A DNA stretch of 64,000 bases from Candidatus Muproteobacteria bacterium (GCA_027449605.1 DAIDLH010000062.1:25289-89288); one strand, 5' to 3'; positions 1 through 9,283 are shown, numbered from the stretch's first letter. Numbers and translations are program-made. Notes: generated by a model from the letters alone, not told the origin.

Positions 1-401
1 ACCCACGCGCCCTCCTCGATCACGATTTCTCCGACAATCAAACCGAATGATGGGTCTTTGTAGTCGTGATTGCCGGTCAGAAGGAGCGCCTCCTGCGACA
101 GGCAGACATTCGATTCCAGCCGGACCCAGGTAAGATTATCGATCCACACCCCTTCGCCTATCCAGACGTTATCGCCCACTACCAGATGCCAGGGATACTT
201 GATGTTGACCCTGGGTTTTATTCGCACGCTCCGCCCCACGCGTGCACCGAACAGCCGCAACACCGCGCACTTCAAACCCGAGCCGGGAAACAACCAGGAA
301 TGGAACAATATGGCATTCACCACGTACCATATCACGCGCTTCAGGGTGCCCGCGCCGGGGTCATACCCGCGATTATCGTAATTGGCGAGATTGACCTTCA
401 T
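1..401 (-). CDS. WcaF-type sugar O-acetyltransferase, left-handed beta-helix (partial, C-terminus off the window)
   Basis: Reading the minus strand from an ATG at 401 gives an open frame of 133 codons that runs off the left edge. It starts MKVNLANYDNRGYDPGAG and continues through hexapeptide-type turns such as VGDNVWIGEGVWID to LTGNHDYKDPSFG. This is the pattern of WcaF/colanic-acid-type acetyltransferases, which acetylate sugars of a lipid-linked oligosaccharide in the cytoplasm using acetyl-CoA; the His in TGNHDY is at the family's catalytic position. The start lies 9 bp after the stop of the upstream glycosyltransferase, so the two are probably co-transcribed as part of the EPS locus. Family membership is well supported; the acceptor sugar is unknown. 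Confidence 0.82.
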   Translation of the reverse strand, partial: MKVNLANYDNRGYDPGAGTLKRVIWYVVNAILFHSWLFPGSGLKCAVLRLFGARVGRSVRIKPRVNIKYPWHLVVGDNVWIGEGVWIDNLTWVRLESNVCLSQEALLLTGNHDYKDPSFGLIVGEIVIEEGAW

Positions 402-410
402 GTCGCCCCG

Positions 411-1271
411 TTATTTCTTTGCCTGACGCTGCTGCAACTCATATTCATACAGTTTTGCGTCCACAAGAAAGCGATACCAGAAACCCTGCAGGAAGTGAAA
501 GATGAGGCCCTCCTTGCCGTCCAGGAACCCCAGGCGCAGGAAATAACGATAGATAAAATATAGAAACGGACGGACAAACAGCGGCACGCGGCCATAGACG
601 TTGTCCTTGACCCATCTGCGTGAATGGGCCTGGTTCTGTGTAAGCGAGGCTGCCATCACACTGTCGTTGCCGCCGGGATTGCGTTTTCCCAGCACATCCA
701 GCACTTCGCGGCTGGCATATTTGTTGTGCTTGTCGGTCCAGAATGTCAGGTCTTTGTTGTTGTAGTCGATGATGTCCTCATGGATTTTCATGGTTTCGCC
801 CTTGCTGACGATCATGTGTTCATCCATCCACAAGGCTTCGCAGCGTCCAATCCCTTTCCTGAACACGCGCAACAGCCAGGTGGGGTAATAGCCGCCGTGA
901 CGAATCCAGCGCCCCATGAAATACACGCGTCGCCGCACGTACACGCCGCTTATATTGGCGGGCGGCGACGCCAGGAATTCATGCAGCGCCTTCACCAATC
1001 CCTCGGTGATCTCTTCATCCGCGTCCATGCGCATGATCCATTCCGTCTTGAAATCGAAATGGCCCAGCCCCCAGTTAAGCTGATCGGCATAGGTGGTCCA
1101 TTTGCGGGAGGCGACTTCGGCGCCATAGCTGCGAGCGATATCCACCGTTTTGTCATCACTGCTTGAATCCACGATATAGATACTTTTCGTGAGCGGCAGG
1201 ATGGACTCCAGACACTTCCGGATATTTTTTTCCTCGTTATGCGTGAGGATCAGGACTGAAAGCTTATCCAT
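411..1271 (-). CDS. Family 2 glycosyltransferase, WaaE/KdtX-like
   Basis: The 286-aa protein has a GT-A fold start (LSVLILTHNEEKNIRKCLES), a nucleotide-sugar segment IYIVDSSSDDKT near residue 32, and MRMDADEE near residue 80 as the DXD metal/UDP-sugar motif. There is no signal peptide or clear membrane anchor, so it should act at the cytoplasmic face on a lipid-linked glycan. Length and motif spacing match the WaaE/KdtX group (beta-1,4-glucosyltransferase-like enzymes of LPS core), but in this context EPS repeat-unit assembly is more likely. It lies between two acyltransferase genes with short gaps. Donor and acceptor cannot be read from sequence. Confidence 0.85.
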   Translation of the reverse strand: MDKLSVLILTHNEEKNIRKCLESILPLTKSIYIVDSSSDDKTVDIARSYGAEVASRKWTTYADQLNWGLGHFDFKTEWIMRMDADEEITEGLVKALHEFLASPPANISGVYVRRRVYFMGRWIRHGGYYPTWLLRVFRKGIGRCEALWMDEHMIVSKGETMKIHEDIIDYNNKDLTFWTDKHNKYASREVLDVLGKRNPGGNDSVMAASLTQNQAHSRRWVKDNVYGRVPLFVRPFLYFIYRYFLRLGFLDGKEGLIFHFLQGFWYRFLVDAKLYEYELQQRQAKK

Positions 1272-1305
1272 CTGGATTCTTCCCGGGGTGGTCTATCGTT
1301 ACTGC

Positions 1306-1857
1306 TCAGCCTGGCCCGCTTAACTCGCCGCCGTACTTGCTTGGTTCTCTCAGCATTTTTTCATGAATCGCAATACCGGCGGCATCAAAGCGGTAGCGAA
1401 CTATCTTGGCGGGTACGCCGGCAACAATGGCGTACGGCGGAACATCCTTCGTGACCACCGCGCCGGCGCCGACAATTGCACCATTTCCTATGCGCAGACC
1501 ACGCATAATGGTTGCTCCGTGCCCAATCAGTACGTCATGCCCGATCTCGGTCATGCGGGATTCCGGCCTGCCCGAAAAACGTATCGGCACCCCGGGGACA
1601 TCGAAACGGTGATCCGCGCCCGTGATGACCACATATGACGAAAGACTGGTGTAGTTACCGATATGGACGTGCGGCGCAATTTCCGAATAGGGTCCGATAT
1701 AAACATAATCACCTGCTTTAAACCCTGGCCTGTGAATTAATACTTTTTCCGCTACATGAAATCCCTTCCCTGCTACTGCACCTCGGTACCTGCTATGCAT
1801 GAGCAGCCAAATACGGAATGACTTCAGGACTTTCTTGGCGAAGGATTTTAGCGACAT
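1306..1857 (-). CDS. Hexapeptide-repeat acyltransferase (LbH)
   Basis: The 183-aa protein has about 30 residues of helical lead followed by left-handed beta-helix hexapeptide repeats: GDYVYIGPYSEIAPHVHIGN, then IGHDVLIGHGATIMRGLRIG and GAIVGAGAVVTKDVPPYAIV. The loop GADHRFD carries the His expected to be the general base in the CatB/Vat/NodL-like acyltransferases, and the C-terminal AGVPAKIVRYRF is typical of that group. It probably acetylates a sugar of the EPS repeat unit. The start codon abuts the stop codon of the preceding GT4 gene (no spacer), suggesting coupled translation. Substrate unknown. Confidence 0.85.
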   Translation of the reverse strand: MSLKSFAKKVLKSFRIWLLMHSRYRGAVAGKGFHVAEKVLIHRPGFKAGDYVYIGPYSEIAPHVHIGNYTSLSSYVVITGADHRFDVPGVPIRFSGRPESRMTEIGHDVLIGHGATIMRGLRIGNGAIVGAGAVVTKDVPPYAIVAGVPAKIVRYRFDAAGIAIHEKMLREPSKYGGELSGPG

Positions 1858-3042
1858 TTAGTGCTTTCGGTATTGCGCCAACGATTTCTTGACGGCATCG
1901 ATGAATACTCCCACCTGGCGATGAGGATTATACCGTTCGTCGATCACTCGCTTGCATGCTTCTTTCATGAAATCGCGCTTTGGGGAAGGAAAGATGGCGC
2001 GCTCGATTTTTTCGGCGAGGTCGTCGATATCGCCATACTTATAATAGAATCCCGTTTTCCCCTCTTCGACGGCTTCCCATTCGGGGAAATGGTACTCAAT
2101 CCGATCATGCAGCACGACAGGAGTTCCGAAGATCATGGCATGCATGATCGACAATCCTGCGCCGGACGGAATGACGGACAGGTCGCTGGCGCTCAAAACA
2201 AGACCAAGGTAGCGTTCATCATAGCTCGCCCCCAGAAAGTGGATCAGATCAGCAACCCCGAGTTGCTCGGACAGCGCAGTCAGATTGCTTTTCTGGCTGC
2301 CTTCCCCGACAAGAGCGGCATGAACTCTTTTTCCACGCTGTGCCAATTTTGCGATGGCCTCGACCAGCATATCCAGTCGCTTGACAGGCTGTAACCGCCC
2401 CGTAAACACTACCAGCCCTTCGCCGTCTGCAACGCCCAGAGAACGACGCCATGCCAGCGACTCTTCTTCACGGATCTCGGCGGCGATTTTAGACTGCAGG
2501 TCATAGTCGAGGGAATTGTAAACGACATGCAGCGTTTCAGGATCGAAACCCTTCTTGACCAGGAGGGTCTTGGCATAGTCTCCGTACAGCAGCTGGCCGG
2601 AAGCCAGACGATAAAGCATTTTGCGGAACCACCATTTCGGGCCTGTTTCCTCTCCCAGAAGCCCATGCCCCCACAGCAGCACCGGTATCTTCAGGGCTCT
2701 GCCGTAAATGCTGAGAACCCAGGCCGTGATCGAATAAGGCGATCCCAGCGCAATCAGGACATCCGGTCTTTCCCTCCGCATCATCTTCACCGCGAGAGAT
2801 TGCCAGTAAAGGTCCGGCAATTTGGGAATCCGGATGATTTTGGTGGTTGCGCAGACGTGGCGAATTTGCCGCTCGTCACCACCCTTGATGGTCGCAAGAA
2901 ACGGAGTGTCGGGATTGGGATCCGCCACGACAACGAATTCGACATCGGGCCGCAGCGACAGCAGCTCAAAAATGCGTGCTCTGTAATGAGCAATGCAGTT
3001 GTATTGAATAAGCACGTACGGTCGTGCCCTATGGTCATTCAT
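1858..3042 (-). CDS. Family 4 glycosyltransferase (GT-B fold)
   Basis: The 394-aa protein has an N-terminal acceptor domain (QYNCIAHYRARIFELLS) and a C-terminal GT-B donor domain with VVFTGRLQPVKRLDMLVEAI near residue 211 and VGEGSQKSNL. In place of the usual EX7E it has PSGAGLSIMHAMIFGTPVV, followed by HFPEWEAVEEGKTGFYY; this form is typical of a known GT4 subgroup, so it is not a sign of inactivity. It presumably adds one sugar to the EPS repeat unit on the cytoplasmic face. It abuts the downstream acyltransferase and follows the AT-rich GT2 gene after a 113-bp gap. Confidence 0.85.
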   Translation of the reverse strand: MNDHRARPYVLIQYNCIAHYRARIFELLSLRPDVEFVVVADPNPDTPFLATIKGGDERQIRHVCATTKIIRIPKLPDLYWQSLAVKMMRRERPDVLIALGSPYSITAWVLSIYGRALKIPVLLWGHGLLGEETGPKWWFRKMLYRLASGQLLYGDYAKTLLVKKGFDPETLHVVYNSLDYDLQSKIAAEIREEESLAWRRSLGVADGEGLVVFTGRLQPVKRLDMLVEAIAKLAQRGKRVHAALVGEGSQKSNLTALSEQLGVADLIHFLGASYDERYLGLVLSASDLSVIPSGAGLSIMHAMIFGTPVVLHDRIEYHFPEWEAVEEGKTGFYYKYGDIDDLAEKIERAIFPSPKRDFMKEACKRVIDERYNPHRQVGVFIDAVKKSLAQYRKH

Positions 3043-3155
3043 GCGATCAGAAACCGGTTTTCATTCTACTTATAAAAAGATTCTTCAGAACTCAATCAAG
3101 GTTACGAAACGCCTTCAATCTATCCGAACGGATGGTGCGGCGTGCTCATAGAACA

Positions 3156-4085
3156 TCATATTTGGCCGATTTGTTCTTTATTCAACATAGCGGACCACGC
3201 TGGTGGCAAGTACGCATTGGGGAACCGCCTGCGATATTTTATGATCAGAATAAAGCGAATTGCACGCCAAGACACAGGATTACGCTGTCGAAGTAAAGAC
3301 GGTGTTTTGGCAATAACTACCAAAACAGCTAACGCAGTGTGCATCAGCGCACGATCACGAACTCCGATAAAGTTCCACGAAAATACTTTTTGTAGAAATG
3401 CCGGCAAAATCGCATACCAAGGGTAACGACGCATGATAGTAAGGAGTTCATTACGGCACGAGTAGTAATAGAACCACTTGTTGCGGCGGTTTTCGGGGGA
3501 TCGCTCATGAAACATGACGGCTTCCGGACATCTGAGCACCGTGTATCCGACATCAAATAGTCTCAGTGACAAGTCGCCCTCTTCCGCCTGGCGAAAGAAA
3601 TCTGAGGGATAGTAACCACATTTCTCCAATGCTTGCCGACGGATAGCAGATGCGCCTCCACTAAATGTCTCAGAGAGAGAATCGGGTGTCGCGGTCGATG
3701 ATTTCTCATCCGGTGGCAAAATACGGCAAGCTACGACACCTACCTTTGGGTTGCTCGCAAAACGACTAACACAAGTTTCAAGGGTGTTTGGCGCCAACCA
3801 GCCGTCGTCATCCAACGCATATATAATATCGCCAGTGCAGTTGGCCATCGCCACGTTGCGACCTTCGGGGCATCCTAGGTTTCGATGGAGCCGAATCACT
3901 TTAATTTCATCGTAAGTGGCCAACAAACTGTCGACAGTACCATCTATTGAGGCAGAATCCACTACGACAATTTCCGTCGGTTTGTAGGTCTGATTCAGTA
4001 CCGACTCGATAGCCTTTTTGACTTGCTGCCGACGATTCCAAGTAAGAATCGCGACACTAACACTAAGTTTGGGTGGTGCAGTCAT
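3156..4085 (-). CDS. Family 2 glycosyltransferase
   Basis: The chosen ATG at 4085 gives MTAPPKLSVSVAILTWNRR; an ATG nine codons upstream only adds an unconserved tail. GT-A features are VAILTWNRRQQVKKAIESVL, IVVVDSASIDGT and the DXD-type motif ALDDDGWL, then an acceptor-side segment RQAEEGDLSLRLFDVGY corresponding to the ED(X)D catalytic region. A hydrophobic stretch at ALAVLVVIAKTPSLL may tether it to the membrane. Base composition is more AT-rich than the genes to its left, like wzy and wzx upstream, which suggests the three arrived together. Probable role: a glycosyl transfer step in EPS unit assembly. Confidence 0.83.
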   Translation of the reverse strand: MTAPPKLSVSVAILTWNRRQQVKKAIESVLNQTYKPTEIVVVDSASIDGTVDSLLATYDEIKVIRLHRNLGCPEGRNVAMANCTGDIIYALDDDGWLAPNTLETCVSRFASNPKVGVVACRILPPDEKSSTATPDSLSETFSGGASAIRRQALEKCGYYPSDFFRQAEEGDLSLRLFDVGYTVLRCPEAVMFHERSPENRRNKWFYYYSCRNELLTIMRRYPWYAILPAFLQKVFSWNFIGVRDRALMHTALAVLVVIAKTPSLLRQRNPVSWRAIRFILIIKYRRRFPNAYLPPAWSAMLNKEQIGQI

Positions 4086-4264
4086 AAAGTGGCTCCACGC
4101 CGTCGTGTGCATTTACAAATGCTGCGCATGAGTAAGTAACCCGATGCAAACCGTTTGTACTGATATTGCAATGGCCAAGTGCAGGTAAGCGAAATGCATG
4201 TTAACTCTGCGCTAAGCGCAATTTTATTAACATGAGAAAGTTTTTCTGCGTCATACATAATCAG

Positions 4265-5593
4265 CTAACGGCTACGCGCTTGGGTGCGTGTAACATTATG
4301 GTTTCTTTCTTCGTTCTTTATCGAAGGCAAAGGTGGCCTCTGTTTATGTTTGCCAGCCGAAGTACCTACAGTCGAAGTACCTAATTGGCTGACGTTTTGA
4401 TTTCTCGAGACGGAATGAATCAGCACATAAAGGCCAAGAATGATGGTAGTTGTTCGAACAAAATACCAACTATCAGCAGCAAGTCCGAAGATCGACCACG
4501 CTATGAGTAAAAATAGCAACCCACGCGACCAGTCGCCTGTACCCTTTCGGGTTTCATGTATTAACCGCAGCGTTCTACGAATCATAATAATCAATAATGC
4601 CACGAATAAACCTAACCCAAAAAAGCCGAATTCCCGCCAAATTCGCAAATAAGTATTATCGACATAGTCCTCTCCAACTATCTCACCTTTGCGCGGGCCC
4701 TGACCAAACACTAATGCCACCGGATTGCTGAAACCACTTTCTAGCGTAGCCTCCCAGATGTGAAGTCGATCATATAACGTCCCGATGTTTTTAGTCGAAA
4801 ATCGATCTTCGTTTTCATAATATTTTGTCACGTGGGTCGCTGCGATTAGAGTAATTCCGAAAAGAAATGCAGTAAAAGCAATAATGATTCGTGGTTTTTC
4901 CTTATTGTATGTCCATAACAAGAATGCACCGGCTGCAACGCCTCCGAGGCTACAAACCAGTGCGGTACGTGAGCCGGTCAAGAAGAGGGAGCCGGCAAGC
5001 GCAAAGAATATTGGAAGAAATAACAATCGTCCTTGCCACAATATTCGATAGATTACGAATGAGAGCGCGATACTAATGGCTAGTCCCCAGTAGTTGGGAT
5101 TATCTAGTGTGCCGGTCACGCGACGCCATGCGATGCCTTCCCGTAACCATTGATACCGCTCACCTGTGCCGGGAGTTAGAATGTTATTTATGTTCATAAA
5201 ATTGAAATACTGCGCGATACTTAAAATCGCAATAATAGAACTAATCACCACCAACAATAAGTTTGCGATTCTATAATTCTTAATGTTTTTTGCTGCCAGC
5301 GCGGCGAATATGATTACCGAGGCGTAGAACGCTAGGCGTGTGTAAATCATCAGATCGCGCCATATAACCTCGTGGCCCAGCAGAGTCTGCGCGGCAATAC
5401 CAAAACTGCTGCTGAAAAACATCAATCCTATGACTATGAGTTCTGCCCGAAAATAGGTAACCACAGAAAAAAAACGCCGGAAAATAACGCCAAAAAGCAA
5501 ACCCAGGCCTACGATTGCAAACTCAGGCCGAAAAAAACTGGTAGTAACTGCAAAGAGCGAGCTGAGTATGAATAGTGTGTATAGTATTGCCAT
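4265..5593 (-). CDS. O-antigen/EPS polymerase or ligase family membrane protein (Wzy-like)
   Basis: The 442-aa polytopic protein has roughly ten to twelve hydrophobic segments from the first residue (MAILYTLFILSSLFAV) to about 400, then a polar basic tail. The large periplasmic loop after LTGSRTALVCSLGG contains IWEATLESGFSNPVALVFGQ and YVDNTYLRIWREFGFFGL, the Wzy_C/O-antigen-ligase signature region. The family polymerises or ligates undecaprenyl-linked repeat units at the periplasmic face. The lack of a His before NTYL fits a polymerase better than WaaL, but this is inference. AT-rich, between wzx and a GT2 gene, same strand. Confidence 0.83.
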   Translation of the reverse strand: MAILYTLFILSSLFAVTTSFFRPEFAIVGLGLLFGVIFRRFFSVVTYFRAELIVIGLMFFSSSFGIAAQTLLGHEVIWRDLMIYTRLAFYASVIIFAALAAKNIKNYRIANLLLVVISSIIAILSIAQYFNFMNINNILTPGTGERYQWLREGIAWRRVTGTLDNPNYWGLAISIALSFVIYRILWQGRLLFLPIFFALAGSLFLTGSRTALVCSLGGVAAGAFLLWTYNKEKPRIIIAFTAFLFGITLIAATHVTKYYENEDRFSTKNIGTLYDRLHIWEATLESGFSNPVALVFGQGPRKGEIVGEDYVDNTYLRIWREFGFFGLGLFVALLIIMIRRTLRLIHETRKGTGDWSRGLLFLLIAWSIFGLAADSWYFVRTTTIILGLYVLIHSVSRNQNVSQLGTSTVGTSAGKHKQRPPLPSIKNEERNHNVTRTQARSR

Positions 5594-5809
5594 ATTTTCT
5601 TGATATCAGGCTCTATTTTCCGAGCCACCTCATCTCTATGTTGTATGCTGATTCCCAATATTTCCGATGACGCTTACCAAGCTCCTGTGCGTTTTCATTC
5701 GCTTAGTTAGCCATGACAATAACTATTCACTTCTCGAGTAACTGGGTTACTTAGAACTCTCAACTAGCTCTTTGTGCCCTCGGGCCATCAATTGTCGATA
5801 CTTTTAATC

Positions 5810-7336
5810 TCACTGTGCCGCGTTAAAGACCAGAAATCTGCGCTTTATCCATGCGGTTAACCACATCTTCTCGCGTCGGATGACAAGCACAAAATATCCG
5901 AATGTTATTCCGGTAGTGATTAGTATTAAGACCCCAAGGCTCATAGTTGTCTTGGTGATCCAAAGTACGGCGGCAAGTGAGAACATCAATAACAAATAAA
6001 TTACCTTACGCCACAGTTGATTCTTGGTAGATAACTTCGCTTGGTAGGTAAGTACACTGTAGAAAAGAAAGTTGGTTACCGTTAGTACACCCATACCTAT
6101 TACTGCACCATGGGAACCCATTTTCGGTATAAACAACAAGTTTACTGCCAACTGCGCGAGGGTAGCAATGAATGTCGCCTTGAATACGTTCCGCTCCTGG
6201 TGATGGGCAATCAATGGGTAATACAACACCATAATCGCTGTCGCTAGTGATACTAGCGGTACCAAGATTTGTAACAATGGTTCAGCAGCGAGGTATTTAT
6301 TACCCCAAATCCAATGCAGTACCAATGGCAGATAAAGCCCCGCAGCCAGAGACAGAATAACGCCCGATATAAAGAGACTGATAACTATGATATTGACCTT
6401 CGTCTGAAAAACTCTTGGGGCACCGATACGGCAAATCCACGGATAAACCGTGAGCATTGCCACACCAATAAACATCTGGAGAATCTCATACACCTTGTTC
6501 GCAAGTGAGTAGTTAGCAAGATCGATACGACTAGAAAAGGTCGAAACCAATATCCAGTCGAATCTGTTTTGCATAACTGTGACGAAACCAATTAAGCCAA
6601 AGACAATGCCGGATGACCATAATTGTTTTGTTGTGTCAGCAAGCGATGTCCGTTCAATCGCTATCGCTGCTGCCCTAACTCGATACACGCCACGAAGAAC
6701 AAGCAAGACTGATACAACGATACTCAAATGAAGCACTAAGATGACTGCCAGAAGGTCGGGGACGACGGGCTTACCTAACAGGAGCACAAGCATTGCGAGC
6801 AGGAGCAATCGACCCAAGGGATCAAAGATTGTGAAAACATTTGCTATCGTCTGCTTAGAGTTGGCCTTCAGCCATGCATAACACACATTTTCTATCACGA
6901 TGACTGCTTGCGTTGTTCCCGCAAAAGCAAGAGAGCGGAATTCATTTGGCGACAAGTGACCGATTAAATTCCATGCAATGAGTAGTATTGCGCCTGCGAC
7001 AAAGATCGGAGCACGCACGGCAAGGCTTGCGATGACTGCAGACCGAAGATGCAGACTCCCTTTGCTGAATTCACGTATTAACGTTTGTACGAGGCCTAGA
7101 TCAAGCGCAATACCAAAAAAAGCAGTTACCGCAATGGCCCAACTGTAAAGTCCAACCTCTTCAACCGAGAAAATACTAAATATCCCTACATAAAATAAAA
7201 TGTCCGAACCTCTGCCTAATATTGTCAAGAGATAGGCACGGGCCAAGGTATTTTTCAGGCCTTCTGTTGGTTTATTCATCGGCATGGTTGATTTTATGCT
7301 TGTAGAATTCATGACGATATGACGACATGACCGCAT
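5810..7336 (-). CDS. Polysaccharide flippase of the Wzx/MOP superfamily
   Basis: A protein of up to 508 aa with about 12-14 hydrophobic helices and the MOP-flippase pattern: an N-terminal LKNTLARAYLLTILGRGSDI, an inter-half segment FDWILVSTFSSRIDLANYSLANK, and AAEPLLQILVPLVSLATAIM. Wzx proteins move undecaprenyl-diphosphate-linked sugar units across the inner membrane. The true start is uncertain: in-frame ATGs at 7312, 7285 and 7279 are equally possible and none has a good Shine-Dalgarno sequence. Next to wzy and glycosyltransferases, and AT-rich like them, it makes a Wzx/Wzy-dependent unit. A perfect TATAAT lies upstream at 7396-7401. Confidence 0.87.
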   Translation of the reverse strand: MRSCRHIVMNSTSIKSTMPMNKPTEGLKNTLARAYLLTILGRGSDILFYVGIFSIFSVEEVGLYSWAIAVTAFFGIALDLGLVQTLIREFSKGSLHLRSAVIASLAVRAPIFVAGAILLIAWNLIGHLSPNEFRSLAFAGTTQAVIVIENVCYAWLKANSKQTIANVFTIFDPLGRLLLLAMLVLLLGKPVVPDLLAVILVLHLSIVVSVLLVLRGVYRVRAAAIAIERTSLADTTKQLWSSGIVFGLIGFVTVMQNRFDWILVSTFSSRIDLANYSLANKVYEILQMFIGVAMLTVYPWICRIGAPRVFQTKVNIIVISLFISGVILSLAAGLYLPLVLHWIWGNKYLAAEPLLQILVPLVSLATAIMVLYYPLIAHHQERNVFKATFIATLAQLAVNLLFIPKMGSHGAVIGMGVLTVTNFLFYSVLTYQAKLSTKNQLWRKVIYLLLMFSLAAVLWITKTTMSLGVLILITTGITFGYFVLVIRREKMWLTAWIKRRFLVFNAAQ

Positions 7337-7395
7337 ATTTATATTTGTTTACGGCGATCTCCGATCCGCAATCAAGAATAAATTCTTGCCACAAG

Positions 7396-7401
7396 ATTAT
7401 A
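7396..7401 (-). promoter_or_regulatory. Possible -10 element ahead of the wzx gene
   Basis: On the minus strand the gap between the sulfurylase-kinase gene and wzx contains a perfect TATAAT about 60 bp before the longest wzx frame. No good -35 lies 16-18 bp upstream, so if used it would need an activator or be weak. It could give the AT-rich wzx/wzy/GT block its own transcript. Confidence 0.3.
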
Positions 7402-7453
7402 GGTAGGCTAGTAAATGTGCTGGATAATCAGTTCAACGCGTACACTAGCTAAC

Positions 7454-9283
7454 CTAGTGACCATCTTTTGTCTCTGAGCCGTCAACGTGATCAACAGTTT
7501 CTATAAACCCTTCGCGCAGAAGAAATAGAAATATCTCCTGTGCCGCCTGAGACGGGCTCAGATTTGTCGTGTCGATCCGGATTTCCGCTTTTTCCGGCGT
7601 CTCGTAGGGATCGCTGATGCCGGTGAATTCCGGAATCAATCCCTGCCGTGCCCTGGCATACAGGCCCTTGCGGTCGCGGCTTTCGCAAACATCCAGGGGG
7701 GTGGCGACGTGAATTTCGATGAACGCTCCGTGTTGTTCGATCAATTCGCGGACGGCGCGGCGCATGGCGGTGTACGGCGCGATTGGTGCGCAGATGGCGA
7801 TGCCTCCGTTCTTGGTGATCTCGGAGGCGACGAAGCCGATTCGCCGCACGTTCAAATCACGATGCGCCTTCGAAAAACCGAGTTCGCTCGACAGGTTGTG
7901 TCGCACCACGTCGCCGTCCAGCAGCGTTACCGGCCGGCCGCCTGCCTCGATGAATTTTGCATACATTATTTTCGCGAGCGTCGACTTGCCTGCGCCCGAA
8001 AGCCCCGTCAAGAACAGCGTGAACCCCTGCCTGTCGCGCGGCGGTCTGATCTTGCGCAGTTCGGTGAGCACTTCCGGATAGGAAAACCACGACGGAATTT
8101 CCAGATCCCGGGCGAGATGGTCGTTTAGCTGCTTTTCCGTGAACTGAACGCCCCTGCGCCCCTCTTGCTCGATCTGTTCCAGCGCCAGGAAGCGCCCGGC
8201 CTCCGGCTCGTAGCGCATTTCCGGAATGGGCGCCATTTCAATGGCGAGCTCGTTCTGATGCTGCGCCACCAGCTTTTGTGCCGCATACGTCGGATAAAAG
8301 CGCTCACCCCCTTCCCGCACGTTCGGTGGTGCGGCGTGCTCCGGCCCGACGATGAAATGAGTGCACCCGTAGTTCTGACGGATAATGGCGTTGAGCAAGG
8401 CTTCGCGCGGACCCGCCATCCGCACCGCCATCGGCAACAGCGAAAGCGTCACCAGATGCTCAGGGTAATGGCGTTTGATTGCCTGATAGCAGTGCACACG
8501 CGCGTAGTAGTGCAAATCCCCGGGTTTGGTCATTCCTACCGCCGGGTGCAACAGGATATTCGCCTTTGCCGATTTTGCCGCCTGCAGGGTGATTTCCCGA
8601 TGGAGGCAGTGCATCGGCTTGCTGGTATGAAACGCCACCACCCGCGTCCAGCCCAGCTTGTCGAACATATGACGCAGTTCCGCGGGGGTATCGCGCAGTG
8701 TCTCAAAGTCGTAGTGGTGTGGCAGCTCTATGCCCTCGATCCTTCCTCCGACATAAGCGTCATGGACTTGATCATATAGATAGCGCACGCCGGGATGCAC
8801 TTCCGATGCCGTGCCATAAACACGCTCCGCTTCGCGGCGCTTGTCCGGTCGCCATACGCTCTCTACGTTCATCACGGCGAGCATGAAACCTTCGGCGTCG
8901 AGCAATGCCAGCCGCGCGCCAGGCGCAAGGTTTTCCGCGAGCGTGCCGGGCACGTCGAACGTGATCGGAATGGGCCACAACAGGCCGTCCGGCAGGCGCG
9001 TGCGTTCAATCACGCCTTCGTACGTCGTCTCCGTCATGAATCCGTCGAGCGGTGAAAAGGCCCCGTTCATGAGCAGCTCGAGGTCGCACAGTTGTCGCTG
9101 AGACAGCGTCACCGAAGGAAACGCGCTGGCCGCGGATTTGAGCGAGTCCGTCTTCTGCGGGTCCACGAGCAGATTGCGCAGGATGCCGCCATGCGGCTTC
9201 ACGGCATGTTCCACGGTCATGCGATTTTGGGTCGAGCCATTGCTATCGCCACGTTCGCGACGAGGCTCTGGGTATGGTTTCAT
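7454..9283 (-). CDS. Sat-CysC fusion: ATP-sulfurylase-like domain plus APS kinase
   Basis: The start is placed at ATG 9283, which overlaps the upstream TGA (ATGA); a frame upstream is open but not conserved. The 609-aa protein has an N-terminal PUA-like and ATP-sulfurylase domain (to about residue 400) and a C-terminal APS kinase. The kinase shows P-loop GLSGAGKS (427-434), LLDGDVVRHNLS, APIAPYTAMRR and GLYARARQG, all as in active CysC. In the sulfurylase domain the usual QTRNP is FHTSKP (218-223) and GRDHAG is GPEHAA (313-318), while HxxH (225-228), MTKPGD and RMAGPREAL are kept. CysC activity would make PAPS for sulfation of EPS; sulfurylase activity is doubtful. The neighbours are wzx and a TIGR03790-type gene. 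Confidence 0.9.
   Translation of the reverse strand: MKPYPEPRRERGDSNGSTQNRMTVEHAVKPHGGILRNLLVDPQKTDSLKSAASAFPSVTLSQRQLCDLELLMNGAFSPLDGFMTETTYEGVIERTRLPDGLLWPIPITFDVPGTLAENLAPGARLALLDAEGFMLAVMNVESVWRPDKRREAERVYGTASEVHPGVRYLYDQVHDAYVGGRIEGIELPHHYDFETLRDTPAELRHMFDKLGWTRVVAFHTSKPMHCLHREITLQAAKSAKANILLHPAVGMTKPGDLHYYARVHCYQAIKRHYPEHLVTLSLLPMAVRMAGPREALLNAIIRQNYGCTHFIVGPEHAAPPNVREGGERFYPTYAAQKLVAQHQNELAIEMAPIPEMRYEPEAGRFLALEQIEQEGRRGVQFTEKQLNDHLARDLEIPSWFSYPEVLTELRKIRPPRDRQGFTLFLTGLSGAGKSTLAKIMYAKFIEAGGRPVTLLDGDVVRHNLSSELGFSKAHRDLNVRRIGFVASEITKNGGIAICAPIAPYTAMRRAVRELIEQHGAFIEIHVATPLDVCESRDRKGLYARARQGLIPEFTGISDPYETPEKAEIRIDTTNLSPSQAAQEIFLFLLREGFIETVDHVDGSETKDGH

Noticed and set aside
66..563. A 165-codon plus-strand frame at the left edge
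   Set aside because: It is antisense to the WcaF-like acetyltransferase, whose reading frame has clear family motifs.
1858..3042. GT4 protein apparently lacking the EX7E catalytic motif
   Set aside because: The GLSIMHAMIFGTPVV form followed by PEWEAV is the normal signature of a GT4 subgroup, so it is not evidence of inactivation.
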